A DNA stretch of 17,484 nt from assembly GCA_947178085.1 (NCBI GenBank), contig CAMWWS010000013.1, forward strand, positions 1-17,484, written 5' to 3'. Source of the DNA: an uncultured Lachnospiraceae bacterium. GTDB taxonomy: Bacteria; Bacillota_A; Clostridia; Lachnospirales; Lachnospiraceae. The translations under genes were made by a program, and so were the position numbers. The first letter of the stretch is position 1; each line of letters starts with the position of its first letter. The notes under the pieces are model-generated. The model worked only from the letters and a program-made list of their open reading frames with translations. It had not been told where the DNA came from and made no database searches. Positions 1 through 6,942 of this stretch are shown here, piece by piece.

Positions 1-2
1 AA

Positions 3-929
3 TTCGGTTTTCAGTCATTTCCCTGTTTGAAAAAGTTCGAAAGCTTTACAGAGCCCGGGGACAGGAATATTTTTTCCAGAGTGATGGAGATGCACCAGAG
101 AAACAGGGCGGCAAACGGTAAGATTCTGGATTATCTTTCCGCGACATATCTTTATCCTGCTGATTTTGAGATGATGCTGTATGCCTCCCAGCTTTTGCAG
201 GCGGATGCGATTCGCTATGGAATCGAGCATTTCAGAAGGCACAGGGGCAGATGCATGGGAGCTGTTGTATGGCAGCTTAACGATATCTGGCCGGTGGCTT
301 CATGGGCAGGCATTGATTATTATGGCAGATGGAAAGCGCTTCATTATGCGGAAAAGAAGGCATTTGCCCCTGTCATGATTTCCTGCGAGGAAGTGGGAGA
401 ACTAAGTGAAAGACCTTATTGCATCGCACAGCCCACGCCAATCGAGAAATCGGCAAGACTGCATGTGGCAAATGAAACAATGGAAAAAGTAAGCGGAAAA
501 GTAACATGGGAACTGCGTGAACCTGATAGCAGAATTATTTTATCGGGAGAGAAAAACGTCGCGGTAGAGCCTCTTGATGGTGTCTGGCTGGAAAAACTGG
601 ACTTTTCTGATTATGATGAGCTTGCGGTTTACTTAAGCTATGCATTTACTGTGAACGGACAGGTGGTATCCGAGAATACCTGTCTGTTTACGGCGCCTAA
701 GCATTTTGCATTCAAAAACCCTGAACTGTCATACCGCAGAGATGGCAATACCTTGATAATATCGGCAGCAGCTTATGCCAAGAATGTCTGGATTGAGGGC
801 GTTGACGGCGATGTGAAGTTGTCAGACAATTCCTTTGATATGAATGCGGGAGAGAAGCGTGTGGAAATTCTGGAAGGCGATGCGAATGAGTTTTCGTTGA
901 AATCAGTGTATGATATAGGTGGTGTTTAA
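3..929 (+). CDS. GH2 beta-mannosidase, C-terminal part (5' truncated by window edge)
   Basis: This is the C-terminal part (308 codons visible) of a glycoside hydrolase family 2 beta-mannosidase, which removes terminal beta-mannose from manno-oligosaccharides or N-glycan cores. The reading frame is open to the window edge and begins FGFQSFP. In family members this follows the nucleophile Glu (SEFGFQSFP), and the first two bases (aa) fit the end of a GAA codon, so the window appears to start inside the catalytic codon. The end of the TIM barrel is recognisable from MEMHQRN, YASQLLQADAIRYGIEHFRR and GAVVWQLNDIWPVASW followed by IDYYGRWKALHY, all typical of GH2 mannosidases. The last 180 or so residues match in position the beta-sandwich domains that close these enzymes. 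No signal peptide can be judged because the N-terminus is missing. The family call is firm; mannosidase specificity is inferred from the motifs. Confidence 0.88.
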   Translation, partial: FGFQSFPCLKKFESFTEPGDRNIFSRVMEMHQRNRAANGKILDYLSATYLYPADFEMMLYASQLLQADAIRYGIEHFRRHRGRCMGAVVWQLNDIWPVASWAGIDYYGRWKALHYAEKKAFAPVMISCEEVGELSERPYCIAQPTPIEKSARLHVANETMEKVSGKVTWELREPDSRIILSGEKNVAVEPLDGVWLEKLDFSDYDELAVYLSYAFTVNGQVVSENTCLFTAPKHFAFKNPELSYRRDGNTLIISAAAYAKNVWIEGVDGDVKLSDNSFDMNAGEKRVEILEGDANEFSLKSVYDIGGV

Positions 930-1010
930 AAATAGAATGTGATAAATAATAATACTGATTCCATTAGTAGTTTTTACTATAATAAACAATGTGATAGAAA
1001 TCTGCTTTTA

Positions 1011-1040
1011 TTGACTAAAGTATATATCTTGGTATATACT
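1011..1040 (+). promoter_or_regulatory. Promoter and inverted-repeat operator of the vapBC pair
   Basis: TTGACT (1011-1016) and TATACT (1035-1040) are separated by 18 bases and form a good sigma-A type promoter about 30 bases before vapB. A perfect inverted repeat overlaps the -10 region: AGTATATA (1019-1026), a 6-base spacer, then TATATACT (1033-1040). VapB antitoxins with AbrB-type domains, and VapBC complexes, typically bind such a dyad and repress their own operon. Autoregulation is therefore inferred from position and family knowledge. Confidence 0.7.
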
Positions 1041-1067
1041 GATATTAGTAGAAAGGAGTTGGTTATT

Positions 1068-1298
1068 ATGATGACAGCAAAAGTTTTTGAAAATGGTAGA
1101 AGTCAGGCGGTAAGGCTGCCAAAAGAATGTAGGTTTAATACTGATGAAGTTGCAGTGAATAAAATTGGTGATATAGTTATGCTTATGCCAAAAACAAATA
1201 AGTGGAATTCATTTATGCAGGCTATAGATATGTTTTCTGAGGATTTTATGGCTGGTGGCAGAACTGATGAAATGAGGCAGGAGCGTGAAGATTTATGA
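1068..1298 (+). CDS. vapB: VapB-type antitoxin (AbrB/SpoVT-like DNA-binding)
   Basis: This 76-aa protein is the antitoxin of a type II VapBC module. Its N-terminus (TAKVFENGRSQAVRLPKECR) is the classic AbrB/SpoVT swapped-hairpin domain of VapB proteins, which forms a DNA-binding dimer. The C-terminal half (residues about 45-76, rich in Met, Asp and Glu) should be the tail that plugs the toxin active site. The frame stays open upstream to 939, but the ATG at 1068 was chosen because AAAGGAG lies 10 bases before it and the domain starts there; a second ATG follows at 1071. The stop overlaps the vapC start by 4 bases (ATGA), which implies coupled translation. The inverted repeat at 1019-1040 is the likely binding site. 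Confidence 0.88.
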   Translation: MMTAKVFENGRSQAVRLPKECRFNTDEVAVNKIGDIVMLMPKTNKWNSFMQAIDMFSEDFMAGGRTDEMRQEREDL

Positions 1299-1696
1299 GA
1301 TACATGTTAGATACAAATGTTTGTATATATGCTATAAAACACAAACCGGAACAAGTATTTCTCAAATTACAGGAACATGATCCGTCAGAGGTATGTATTT
1401 CTTCGGTAACATATGCAGAATTGGTTCATGGTGTTGAAAAGAGTCAATCGATAGAAAAAAATAGAGTGGCATTAGCATTGCTTTTAGCTAATATTGAAAT
1501 TATGGATTTTGATTCTTCTGCGGCTGAAAGCTATGGAAAAATACGAGCGGATTTGGAAAAAGCGGGAAAACCGATTGGACCATTAGATATGATGATTGCA
1601 GGACATGCGAAGTCGTTAGGATATACAGTTGTCACGAATAATACTAAAGAATTCATGCGTGTTAATGGGTTGAAACTTGAGAATTGGGCTGAGTGA
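1295..1696 (+). CDS. vapC: VapC-type PIN-domain toxin ribonuclease
   Basis: This 133-aa protein is a PIN-domain endoribonuclease, the toxin of the VapBC pair. Known VapC enzymes cleave initiator tRNA, other tRNAs or rRNA with Mg2+. The acidic site is complete: D6 (MLDTN), E42 (YAELVHG), D98 (GPLDMMIAGHA) and the TNN motif at 114-116 (TNNTKEF). Length and motif spacing are typical, so the toxin is probably active. The target RNA cannot be told from sequence. The start overlaps the end of vapB by 4 bases. The pair looks more AT-rich than the neighbouring mannosidase, which would fit horizontal acquisition, although no composition statistics were calculated. Confidence 0.92.
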   Translation: MRYMLDTNVCIYAIKHKPEQVFLKLQEHDPSEVCISSVTYAELVHGVEKSQSIEKNRVALALLLANIEIMDFDSSAAESYGKIRADLEKAGKPIGPLDMMIAGHAKSLGYTVVTNNTKEFMRVNGLKLENWAE

Positions 1697-1734
1697 TATA
1701 TTCCGATTTAGCTTTAGTTGTTAATCAAAGTTTG

Positions 1735-2397
1735 TTAATAATCGTTGTTCTCTTTAGTAAATCCCCATGAATCCCATACCCAGCTGCTGACCTGTCCATC
1801 CGGTGCGGTCAGCAGAAGACGACAGTCAGGTGCTTCTTTACCATTGGAAGCAATTTCCGCCACATCCTGACCGATATACGAGGACATCCATTTTGGACGG
1901 ATTTCACCGGGAGCGGCAGAAGGCATTACGCCGCTTTCGGATATTTTTTCCATATCTGTATCATCCGTTATATCGAAATCACGTCCATACTCATATACGA
2001 AAATATGCTGAGACCATTCATCGTCTTCTATTTCTTTTTCGTCCATCCAGAAGGGTTTATGGCTGTCGAAATGCCCCTTTTTCCAGCATAGAAGTATGAG
2101 CTCATCTTCATAATCATTATCTATGTCACAGGATAGAACCTGCTGAACCATTACTTCATCAGGTGATGTCCATACAGTGTTATTATCATATGTGATGCTC
2201 ACAGATTTTCGCTTCAAGGATATTTCATACTGACCGAAAGAGTCAACCGATGTTCCGTTTTTCCACTCCACCCATTCAGGCAGGTCTGATTTATTGGAAT
2301 AAATAATATATGAAACGGCGCCGGTGCATACCAGCGCCATTATCAATACGCATATTTTTGATATATTTAATATTTTTTTGGGAATATTAATATTCAT
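1735..2397 (-). CDS. Membrane-anchored protein of unknown function with FG-GAP-like acidic motif
   Basis: I do not recognise this 220-aa protein as a named family. Residues 12-33 (SKICVLIMALVCTGAVSYIIY) form one hydrophobic segment after a short basic N-terminus, giving an N-terminal membrane anchor with the rest outside. The cysteine in this segment (ALVC) is not a convincing lipobox. The exported part contains DIDNDYEDELILL (91-103), which resembles the calcium-binding loop of FG-GAP/VCBS-type repeats, and many Trp and Asp residues. The gene lies just downstream of the DUF3160 lipoprotein on the same strand, 84 bases away, so they may be cotranscribed. The ribosome binding site is weak (AAAGG, 13 bases upstream), so the start is less certain. 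Confidence 0.65.
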   Translation of the reverse strand: MNINIPKKILNISKICVLIMALVCTGAVSYIIYSNKSDLPEWVEWKNGTSVDSFGQYEISLKRKSVSITYDNNTVWTSPDEVMVQQVLSCDIDNDYEDELILLCWKKGHFDSHKPFWMDEKEIEDDEWSQHIFVYEYGRDFDITDDTDMEKISESGVMPSAAPGEIRPKWMSSYIGQDVAEIASNGKEAPDCRLLLTAPDGQVSSWVWDSWGFTKENNDY

Positions 2398-2417
2398 TCA
2401 GATACTAATACCTTTGC

Positions 2418-2482
2418 TTAATTCTAAATAATAATTCTTGAACTTAATTCCAATTTTTAATTCTCAATATTAATTCTATACT
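2418..2482. repeat. Five-unit degenerate 13-nt tandem repeat in intergenic spacer
   Basis: Five copies of TTAATTC (the second reads ATAATTC) begin at 2418, 2431, 2444, 2457 and 2470, exactly 13 bases apart. The six bases between cores are A/T-rich and less conserved. Read on the coding strand, the unit is a GAATTAA core plus six variable bases. The array fills almost the whole spacer between the DUF3160 lipoprotein gene, whose stop codon it touches, and the downstream small membrane-protein gene. It may be slippage-derived filler or a series of protein sites; its phase is about 1.2 helical turns. Confidence 0.75.
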
Positions 2483-4746
2483 CAATCCACACGATATCCT
2501 GCTGTCCAGTCTGGCCTTTGAATCGGAAGCGGGTCATAATTGTATTCTCCGGTTTCGTCAGCCTTTATACCCAGCATATAGTGCCATTCACTATCGGTAA
2601 GTCTGTCCGCCAAGGGCCATTCAAACTGATAAAAAGAATATACGCTGCCTCTTGCAATCTTTAGTTTACCGTCAACTTTTACTACAACTAAGATACTTGA
2701 CGGATTGCCGGTTGCGACTTCAAGAACTGTGCCGTTACCGTCGGGATTTGTTGCGATATCTGCGATGATGGCAGCCGGAAACTCTTTTGGGGCTATATAT
2801 TCTTCGGCGTTTGAGTCTTTTGCAGCCTCATACCAGAAATGCTCTATATAGCCGCCATAGTATCTGATAAAATCATATTCGTCATCAGTCAGGACTTCGT
2901 CTACAAGTTCTTTATTGGAAATTGTCAAAAGCTGGTCTGCTATCTGTGACAGACGTGATAAATTTTCCTCATCACTCTCAGAGAGCATTCCATATTCTTT
3001 AAGCCCCTGTGATGTTAGGTCAGTAAGGGCAGCAAATCTTGCATATACGAGAGGTTCAGGCTCCACATATCCTCTGTCGTCATACTCCTCATAGCCGCCG
3101 CCCATTTCTGCGATTACCTGCTTGGAATAGAGAATGGTATCATGCTTAAGTTCGGCGAAACTGCCTGCAAAGCATTCCAAATCCTTTTTAGTCCATTCTT
3201 CACTCTGCATAAACATCGGATATCCTTCGCCCTTTGGAGTGAGCAGAGGGAGAAGAGTGTTCAGCCAGTTGGCATATAAGCTTGCAGACCATAGAGTATC
3301 GTTTTCCTGTGAAAAGGCAGTTCTGAGCTTTGCCATATTCTCTATATAACCTTCATAATCTGTTGCTCCGCTCTCAGCTAAAATACTGAATGCGGTATCG
3401 CTTCCAAGAGCGGCAGGTACATCCAGTACGTCCGGAAGCATACGCCTCTCACCAAAACCATTTGCTTTTACATCACTGTAAATCAGCTTCTGCATGATTG
3501 CTCCGTCAATGGTAAACCTCTGCCCCATGAATCTAAAGCCCGGAATTACATTGTCCTCACCATCTTCAATCGGTATGGAGTTAATCTGCGGAGCGGGAAG
3601 ATTAGCTGTCTTTTCGTGGAATTTATTAAATGCTTCGTTGTTTCCGATAAGAGATTCTATGGTAAAGTTATCGCCATATGCCTCGTTTATTGCCGAAGCG
3701 TACTCGTATGCTCCAAGGTCATCACTTGCGCCTGCAAAGAATGATGTTACCGCGTATATAGATTCCCACAGACCGTAAGCCTCCCAGTCATCCGCAAGCG
3801 CCTTGGTTATAAGGAGCGCGCTTCTGTCCATATCGGCATTTTCCTGTGAAAAATGAATCCGTCCGTACCACATCATTACTTTGAAATATTTTTCCAGCGT
3901 CTCGTTACCTTCATAGTACCCGCGGGGTTTATACTGCGAATAGTCCTCATAGTCGTCGGTTATCATAGAAATATCTATACCGGAGGCTTCGTTTATCTTG
4001 CCTAGCTCGCTTACAACGACTGCATCTACATAATCCGCCGCCGTTACGCTGTCATCCAGAAGTTTTGCACCTATTGTAAAAAATGCGACGTTTCGCAATG
4101 CGGGACCTTCCCATTCGCTGCCTTTTAACTGCTCGTATTGCGCCGTACTGTTTTCAAGCATGCGCATACTTAACTGTGTGAGATTTTCCGTAAGATACCC
4201 TTTTTCAATATTCTTTAATAGATAACTAAAGTACAGATGATACGTATGCATAAGCGAATCAACCGTCACGAAGTTAGGAATATTGTTATATCTGTTATCC
4301 TCGTATTCTTCATAAAACTCAAATCCCGAAAAGCCATATACTACGAAACCGTTCTTTGCCAGTTTATCCGCTCTTTCATCGTGAATATAGAACTGTTCAA
4401 GATTAGTAATATTGCTTAAATCAGGCTCGATGGCATACTCTGCCACACATGGCGTCACGCCAATCTCATCATTATATGAAGCACCTTTTATCAATAAGGG
4501 TCTGCCGTTTGTAAAAGGCGTGGATAATGTTCTGTCTGTATCTGTAGATTCATCACCGGTCGGATTGGTCAGGACATTGGTTGATGTATCAACCTCCTGA
4601 TTTGCTGAGTTTTCCGATGGTGTATAGGTGTTTTGTTCCGTAGAGACATTGTCCGTGCTGTTATCAGGCTGCTTGACGCCGCAGGCATTCAAGATGCTCA
4701 TGACCAAGACAACGGCGAGGACTTTTTTCATTCTTCTTTTTATCAT
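2482..4746 (-). CDS. DUF3160 family lipoprotein
   Basis: This 754-aa surface lipoprotein matches what I recall of the DUF3160 family, large exported proteins of unknown function in Clostridia and archaea. The N-terminus has basic residues, a hydrophobic stretch and a lipobox-like LNAC with the modified Cys at position 22. A Ser/Thr/Asn-rich linker (about 23-75) follows, then a long mostly helical domain. Recognisable stretches are NIPNFVTVDSLMHTYHLYFS, GFRFMGQRFTIDGAIMQKLI and, near the end, VEHFWYEA-like IEHFWYEA and ATGNPSSILVVVKVDGK. The frame is open to 4836, but the ATG at 4746 was chosen because AAAGGAG lies 10 bases upstream and it starts the signal peptide directly. The family name comes from memory of motif patterns. 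No enzymatic function is proposed. Confidence 0.78.
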   Translation of the reverse strand: MIKRRMKKVLAVVLVMSILNACGVKQPDNSTDNVSTEQNTYTPSENSANQEVDTSTNVLTNPTGDESTDTDRTLSTPFTNGRPLLIKGASYNDEIGVTPCVAEYAIEPDLSNITNLEQFYIHDERADKLAKNGFVVYGFSGFEFYEEYEDNRYNNIPNFVTVDSLMHTYHLYFSYLLKNIEKGYLTENLTQLSMRMLENSTAQYEQLKGSEWEGPALRNVAFFTIGAKLLDDSVTAADYVDAVVVSELGKINEASGIDISMITDDYEDYSQYKPRGYYEGNETLEKYFKVMMWYGRIHFSQENADMDRSALLITKALADDWEAYGLWESIYAVTSFFAGASDDLGAYEYASAINEAYGDNFTIESLIGNNEAFNKFHEKTANLPAPQINSIPIEDGEDNVIPGFRFMGQRFTIDGAIMQKLIYSDVKANGFGERRMLPDVLDVPAALGSDTAFSILAESGATDYEGYIENMAKLRTAFSQENDTLWSASLYANWLNTLLPLLTPKGEGYPMFMQSEEWTKKDLECFAGSFAELKHDTILYSKQVIAEMGGGYEEYDDRGYVEPEPLVYARFAALTDLTSQGLKEYGMLSESDEENLSRLSQIADQLLTISNKELVDEVLTDDEYDFIRYYGGYIEHFWYEAAKDSNAEEYIAPKEFPAAIIADIATNPDGNGTVLEVATGNPSSILVVVKVDGKLKIARGSVYSFYQFEWPLADRLTDSEWHYMLGIKADETGEYNYDPLPIQRPDWTAGYRVD

Positions 4747-4792
4747 TATAAGTGTACTCCTTTCGAAGTTTATTGAGGCATCTTTTCTCCAA

Positions 4793-4822
4793 ATTATACT
4801 ACTTAAATATAGTATGTGTCCA
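4793..4822 (-). promoter_or_regulatory. Promoter of the DUF3160 lipoprotein gene with small dyad
   Basis: Read on the minus strand, TGGACA (4822-4817) and a perfect TATAAT (4798-4793) are 18 bases apart and about 46 bases before the chosen start. An inverted repeat, ATACTA, 8-base loop, TAGTAT (4796-4815), lies between and over the two boxes, so a repressor could act here. Confidence 0.6.
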
Positions 4823-4865
4823 GTATACGTATCCATATTGTACAGTAGTAAGTAAATAAAGAAAG

Positions 4866-4874
4866 TGATATAAT
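4866..4874 (+). promoter_or_regulatory. Extended -10 promoter of the 4990 lipoprotein gene
   Basis: TGATATAAT gives a perfect TATAAT at 4869-4874 with the TGn extension. No good -35 box is seen at the right distance. Transcription from here would give a leader of about 110 bases that contains the hairpins at 4912-4963. Confidence 0.5.
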
Positions 4875-4911
4875 CAAATTGCTAACTATTTATAGGATTA
4901 TGGAGTAGATA

Positions 4912-4963
4912 GTGTGAAAAATAAATTTTTCACACGCAAGTTTGTGCTTACGCCCAAACTCGC
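4912..4963 (+). promoter_or_regulatory. Two consecutive hairpins in the 5' leader of the lipoprotein gene
   Basis: The first element is a perfect 24-base palindrome: GTGTGAAAAAT (4912-4922), two bases, then ATTTTTCACAC (4925-4935). It is followed at once by a second stem: GCAAGTTTGTGC (4936-4947), loop TTAC, GCCCAAACTCGC (4952-4963), with 10 of 12 positions paired. The ribosome binding site TGGAGG (4978-4983) lies 15 bases further on. This may be a structured leader or a small mobile repeat sequence. It matches no riboswitch class I know. Confidence 0.6.
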
Positions 4964-4989
4964 AGGTTGTGTAAGAATGGAGGATTTTT

Positions 4990-5964
4990 ATGAAAAGAAG
5001 TATGTGCTTTTTAAGCGTAGTATTATGTTTGTTTTTGGTTTCATGCCAAACAGCCGTACAAGATAATTACGATTGGGAAGAAGTTGCCAATCAGGAAATA
5101 CAGATAGAGCAGACTGTGTGGGATGAAGTGGCTGATACGACACTGCCAGATGAGATTGTATCTGATGTGGCACCGCTGGACGATACAGAGTCTGATGAAT
5201 TGCCATCAGATGAAGAAGTGGAACTTTGGGATGATGACATGCCGGAATATGTTAAAGCATATATGGAATTCCTTCTTTATGATGATATGGACTCTGATTC
5301 CGACTTCCCGATTAGGGGATATTACTTATTTGACCTGAATTTTGATGATATACCGGAGCTGGGAATCCTGCATGACTCGTGGGGCTCAATGGGAGGATAT
5401 TTTACCCTCTACTATTATGATGGAAACGGAATCTCAAGAATTTTAAATGACAGAGGCGAACCGGTGCAAATTTCAAATTATACACAGATACTTGCGGATT
5501 ATGAGCAGAAGAAAGTTTATTTGTTGAAAGAGATGTATTTGCTTGTGGGGAATGAAAATGGAACTTATGGGTATGTAAGGGAAATCAGGAGTGCAGGGCA
5601 GGTTCCTTGTGTATATGATATCTTAAACTTGTATGTGGACCAGAAAATTGCAATGGAGCGTATTAGGGAAGGAAACTATGGAAATCAGCATGAAAATGAA
5701 GATGGATTTCTGTTAGATTCTGAACTTGAGGAGTGCCTGGCCGCACAGCGATACTCGGGAGAAGAGTGGCTTCCAATTTCAACAAGTGAATACTGGAAGC
5801 TGAAAAGGGAACTGATACCGGAAGATAACTCTTTTGTGGATGTGCGGCGGAATGAAGATTTGAAGTATCTTGGAGAAGCGAACTATGATGATGATGGGTA
5901 TTTGCTAGATGTAAAGATGGAGAAAGAGGAGATTGAGCAGCTTTTCAGACTTTTCATGCAATAA
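4990..5964 (+). CDS. Acidic lipoprotein of unknown function
   Basis: This is a 324-aa predicted lipoprotein that I cannot assign to a named family. The signal peptide is clear: a basic start (MKRS), a hydrophobic core and lipobox LVSC with Cys19 as the lipidation site. Residues 28-105 are very rich in Asp and Glu and probably form an extended spacer. The next part contains YYLFDLNFDDIPELGI (111-126), an FG-GAP/VCBS-like acidic loop also seen in the small membrane protein at 1735-2397. The start is supported by TGGAGG six bases upstream. The gene is transcribed divergently from the DUF3160 lipoprotein gene, with both promoters in the shared 243-base spacer. The acidic loop suggests calcium binding, but this is not shown. 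Confidence 0.75.
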   Translation: MKRSMCFLSVVLCLFLVSCQTAVQDNYDWEEVANQEIQIEQTVWDEVADTTLPDEIVSDVAPLDDTESDELPSDEEVELWDDDMPEYVKAYMEFLLYDDMDSDSDFPIRGYYLFDLNFDDIPELGILHDSWGSMGGYFTLYYYDGNGISRILNDRGEPVQISNYTQILADYEQKKVYLLKEMYLLVGNENGTYGYVREIRSAGQVPCVYDILNLYVDQKIAMERIREGNYGNQHENEDGFLLDSELEECLAAQRYSGEEWLPISTSEYWKLKRELIPEDNSFVDVRRNEDLKYLGEANYDDDGYLLDVKMEKEEIEQLFRLFMQ

Positions 5965-6043
5965 TCATATTGACACATCAAAAAACATATTTAGTGAATT
6001 ACGATTATTATACTCTAAATTCAGTAAAAATAAAGCATAACAA

Positions 6044-6724
6044 TTAGGAGAGTTTAAGGGTGGAATTGAGAAAAACCATAATTTCATCAGCGGCAGCAAT
6101 GACAAAACGGTCCAGTTCCGCCTTTGACAAGTAAGTATCGTGTTCCACAACATTTGCAACACCATTTGCATAAAAATCCAAAATAAACTGTCTGCGTTCT
6201 GCAAAAGCATTTTCCGAGAAAAAATCAACATATGTATTTTTCATATCCTTGATTTCACGATAAATGCGGAAAGCCTCAAATAAGGGATTGGATTTCAGAT
6301 ACATAAAGTCGAGGTCATACCAGTCTTTCTTGATTGTCTGCCAAAACATTTCTCGGTTGGAATGAAATAACGCATTAAGCTTTTCCTTTGCAGTATAAGC
6401 GATTTCTCTTGCCCAGATTTTATCTGTGAGCAGGTGTGTCAGATAGCCGAGAAAGAAGGTGTATTCCTTTTTGCTGTATGAAAGACGATGTGCCGGCGTA
6501 AAGTATTGACGGATAAACTAATCTTCATGTATGTCCTTGATTCCGTTTTCATCTAACGAACGAAGGTGCGAAACGGCGGCGTCAGGAATAAAGCCCGAGC
6601 CGTCTTCAGACGGAACACCGCTGTCAGGTGCTATATTTCCAAGGATGAAAGCGTCAATTTGCTCAATATCCAGTTGTTGGTATAGTTGCTGTGCAACTCT
6701 TAAATGTATGATCCATGATGCCAT
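6044..6724 (-). pseudogene. Zinc-dependent phospholipase C-like gene, interrupted by one in-frame TAG
   Basis: The first 68 codons encode a typical start of the zinc-dependent phospholipase C-like family (MASWIIHLRVAQQLYQ, FILGNIAPDSGVPSEDGSG, SHLRSLDENG), then a TAG stop occurs at 6518-6520. The same frame continues without another stop to 6044 and encodes the expected remainder (FIRQYFTPAH, SYSKKEYTFFLGYLTHLLTD, then about 110 further residues). I translated codon by codon across the break: there is no frameshift, only one stop, and the full length would be about 226 residues. The TAG follows HED, where homologs continue. The ATG at 6724 was chosen because it begins the conserved MASW and has AAAAGAG 9 bases upstream. 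This is most likely a recent nonsense mutation that removes the C-terminal half, including the HLLTD motif. Confidence 0.8.
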
Positions 6725-6761
6725 TCTGCTCATCTCTTTTCTGTCTGCCGAGTCTGAGCTT

Positions 6762-6770
6762 ATTATATCA
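6762..6770 (-). promoter_or_regulatory. Extended -10 promoter of the phospholipase-like gene
   Basis: Read on the minus strand, TGATATAAT contains a perfect TATAAT (6767-6762) with the TGn extension, about 38 bases before the chosen start. The -35 region is poor. The promoter appears intact, so the interrupted gene may still be transcribed. Confidence 0.45.
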
Positions 6771-6852
6771 TAGCGGTGCAATATAGGAAAATCTTTTTGG
6801 ATTCACAAAAGAGTGTAAACCTTATTCAACCTTCAAAGCCTGTAAATATCGC

Positions 6853-6881
6853 TTGACACTAAAACAGACCTATGATAATCT
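6853..6881 (+). promoter_or_regulatory. Promoter of the tandem HAD phosphatase gene
   Basis: TTGACA (6853-6858) is a perfect -35 box. TAATCT (6876-6881) follows at 17 bases and is preceded by a TGn extension (6873-6875). The start codon at 6943 lies about 60 bases downstream. Confidence 0.6.
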
Positions 6882-6942
6882 ACTAAGAATTACTCTAACC
6901 GGACAACAGCCGCAATTATAACAAATAGGAGGGATTTGCATC

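Noticed and set aside
1..5. Window begins with AATTC, like an EcoRI-cut end
   Set aside because: The conserved SEFGF motif itself predicts GAATTC here, other GAATTC sites are present inside the window, and the right end shows no matching cut, so no cloning origin can be claimed.
939..1067. N-terminal extension of the VapB reading frame by 43 residues
   Set aside because: It covers the promoter and operator, has no ribosome binding site, and the AbrB-type domain starts at the ATG at 1068.
4747..4836. Longer start for the DUF3160 lipoprotein
   Set aside because: It would run through the promoter, has no ribosome binding site and would put 30 residues before the signal peptide.
5965..6043. Terminator or small gene between the convergent lipoprotein and phospholipase-like genes
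   Set aside because: No convincing hairpin or ribosome binding site was seen; the open frame there is antisense to the pseudogene tail.
6518..6520. Programmed pyrrolysine at the in-frame TAG
   Set aside because: Nothing in the window supports pyrrolysine use, and the family is not known for it; a nonsense mutation is simpler.
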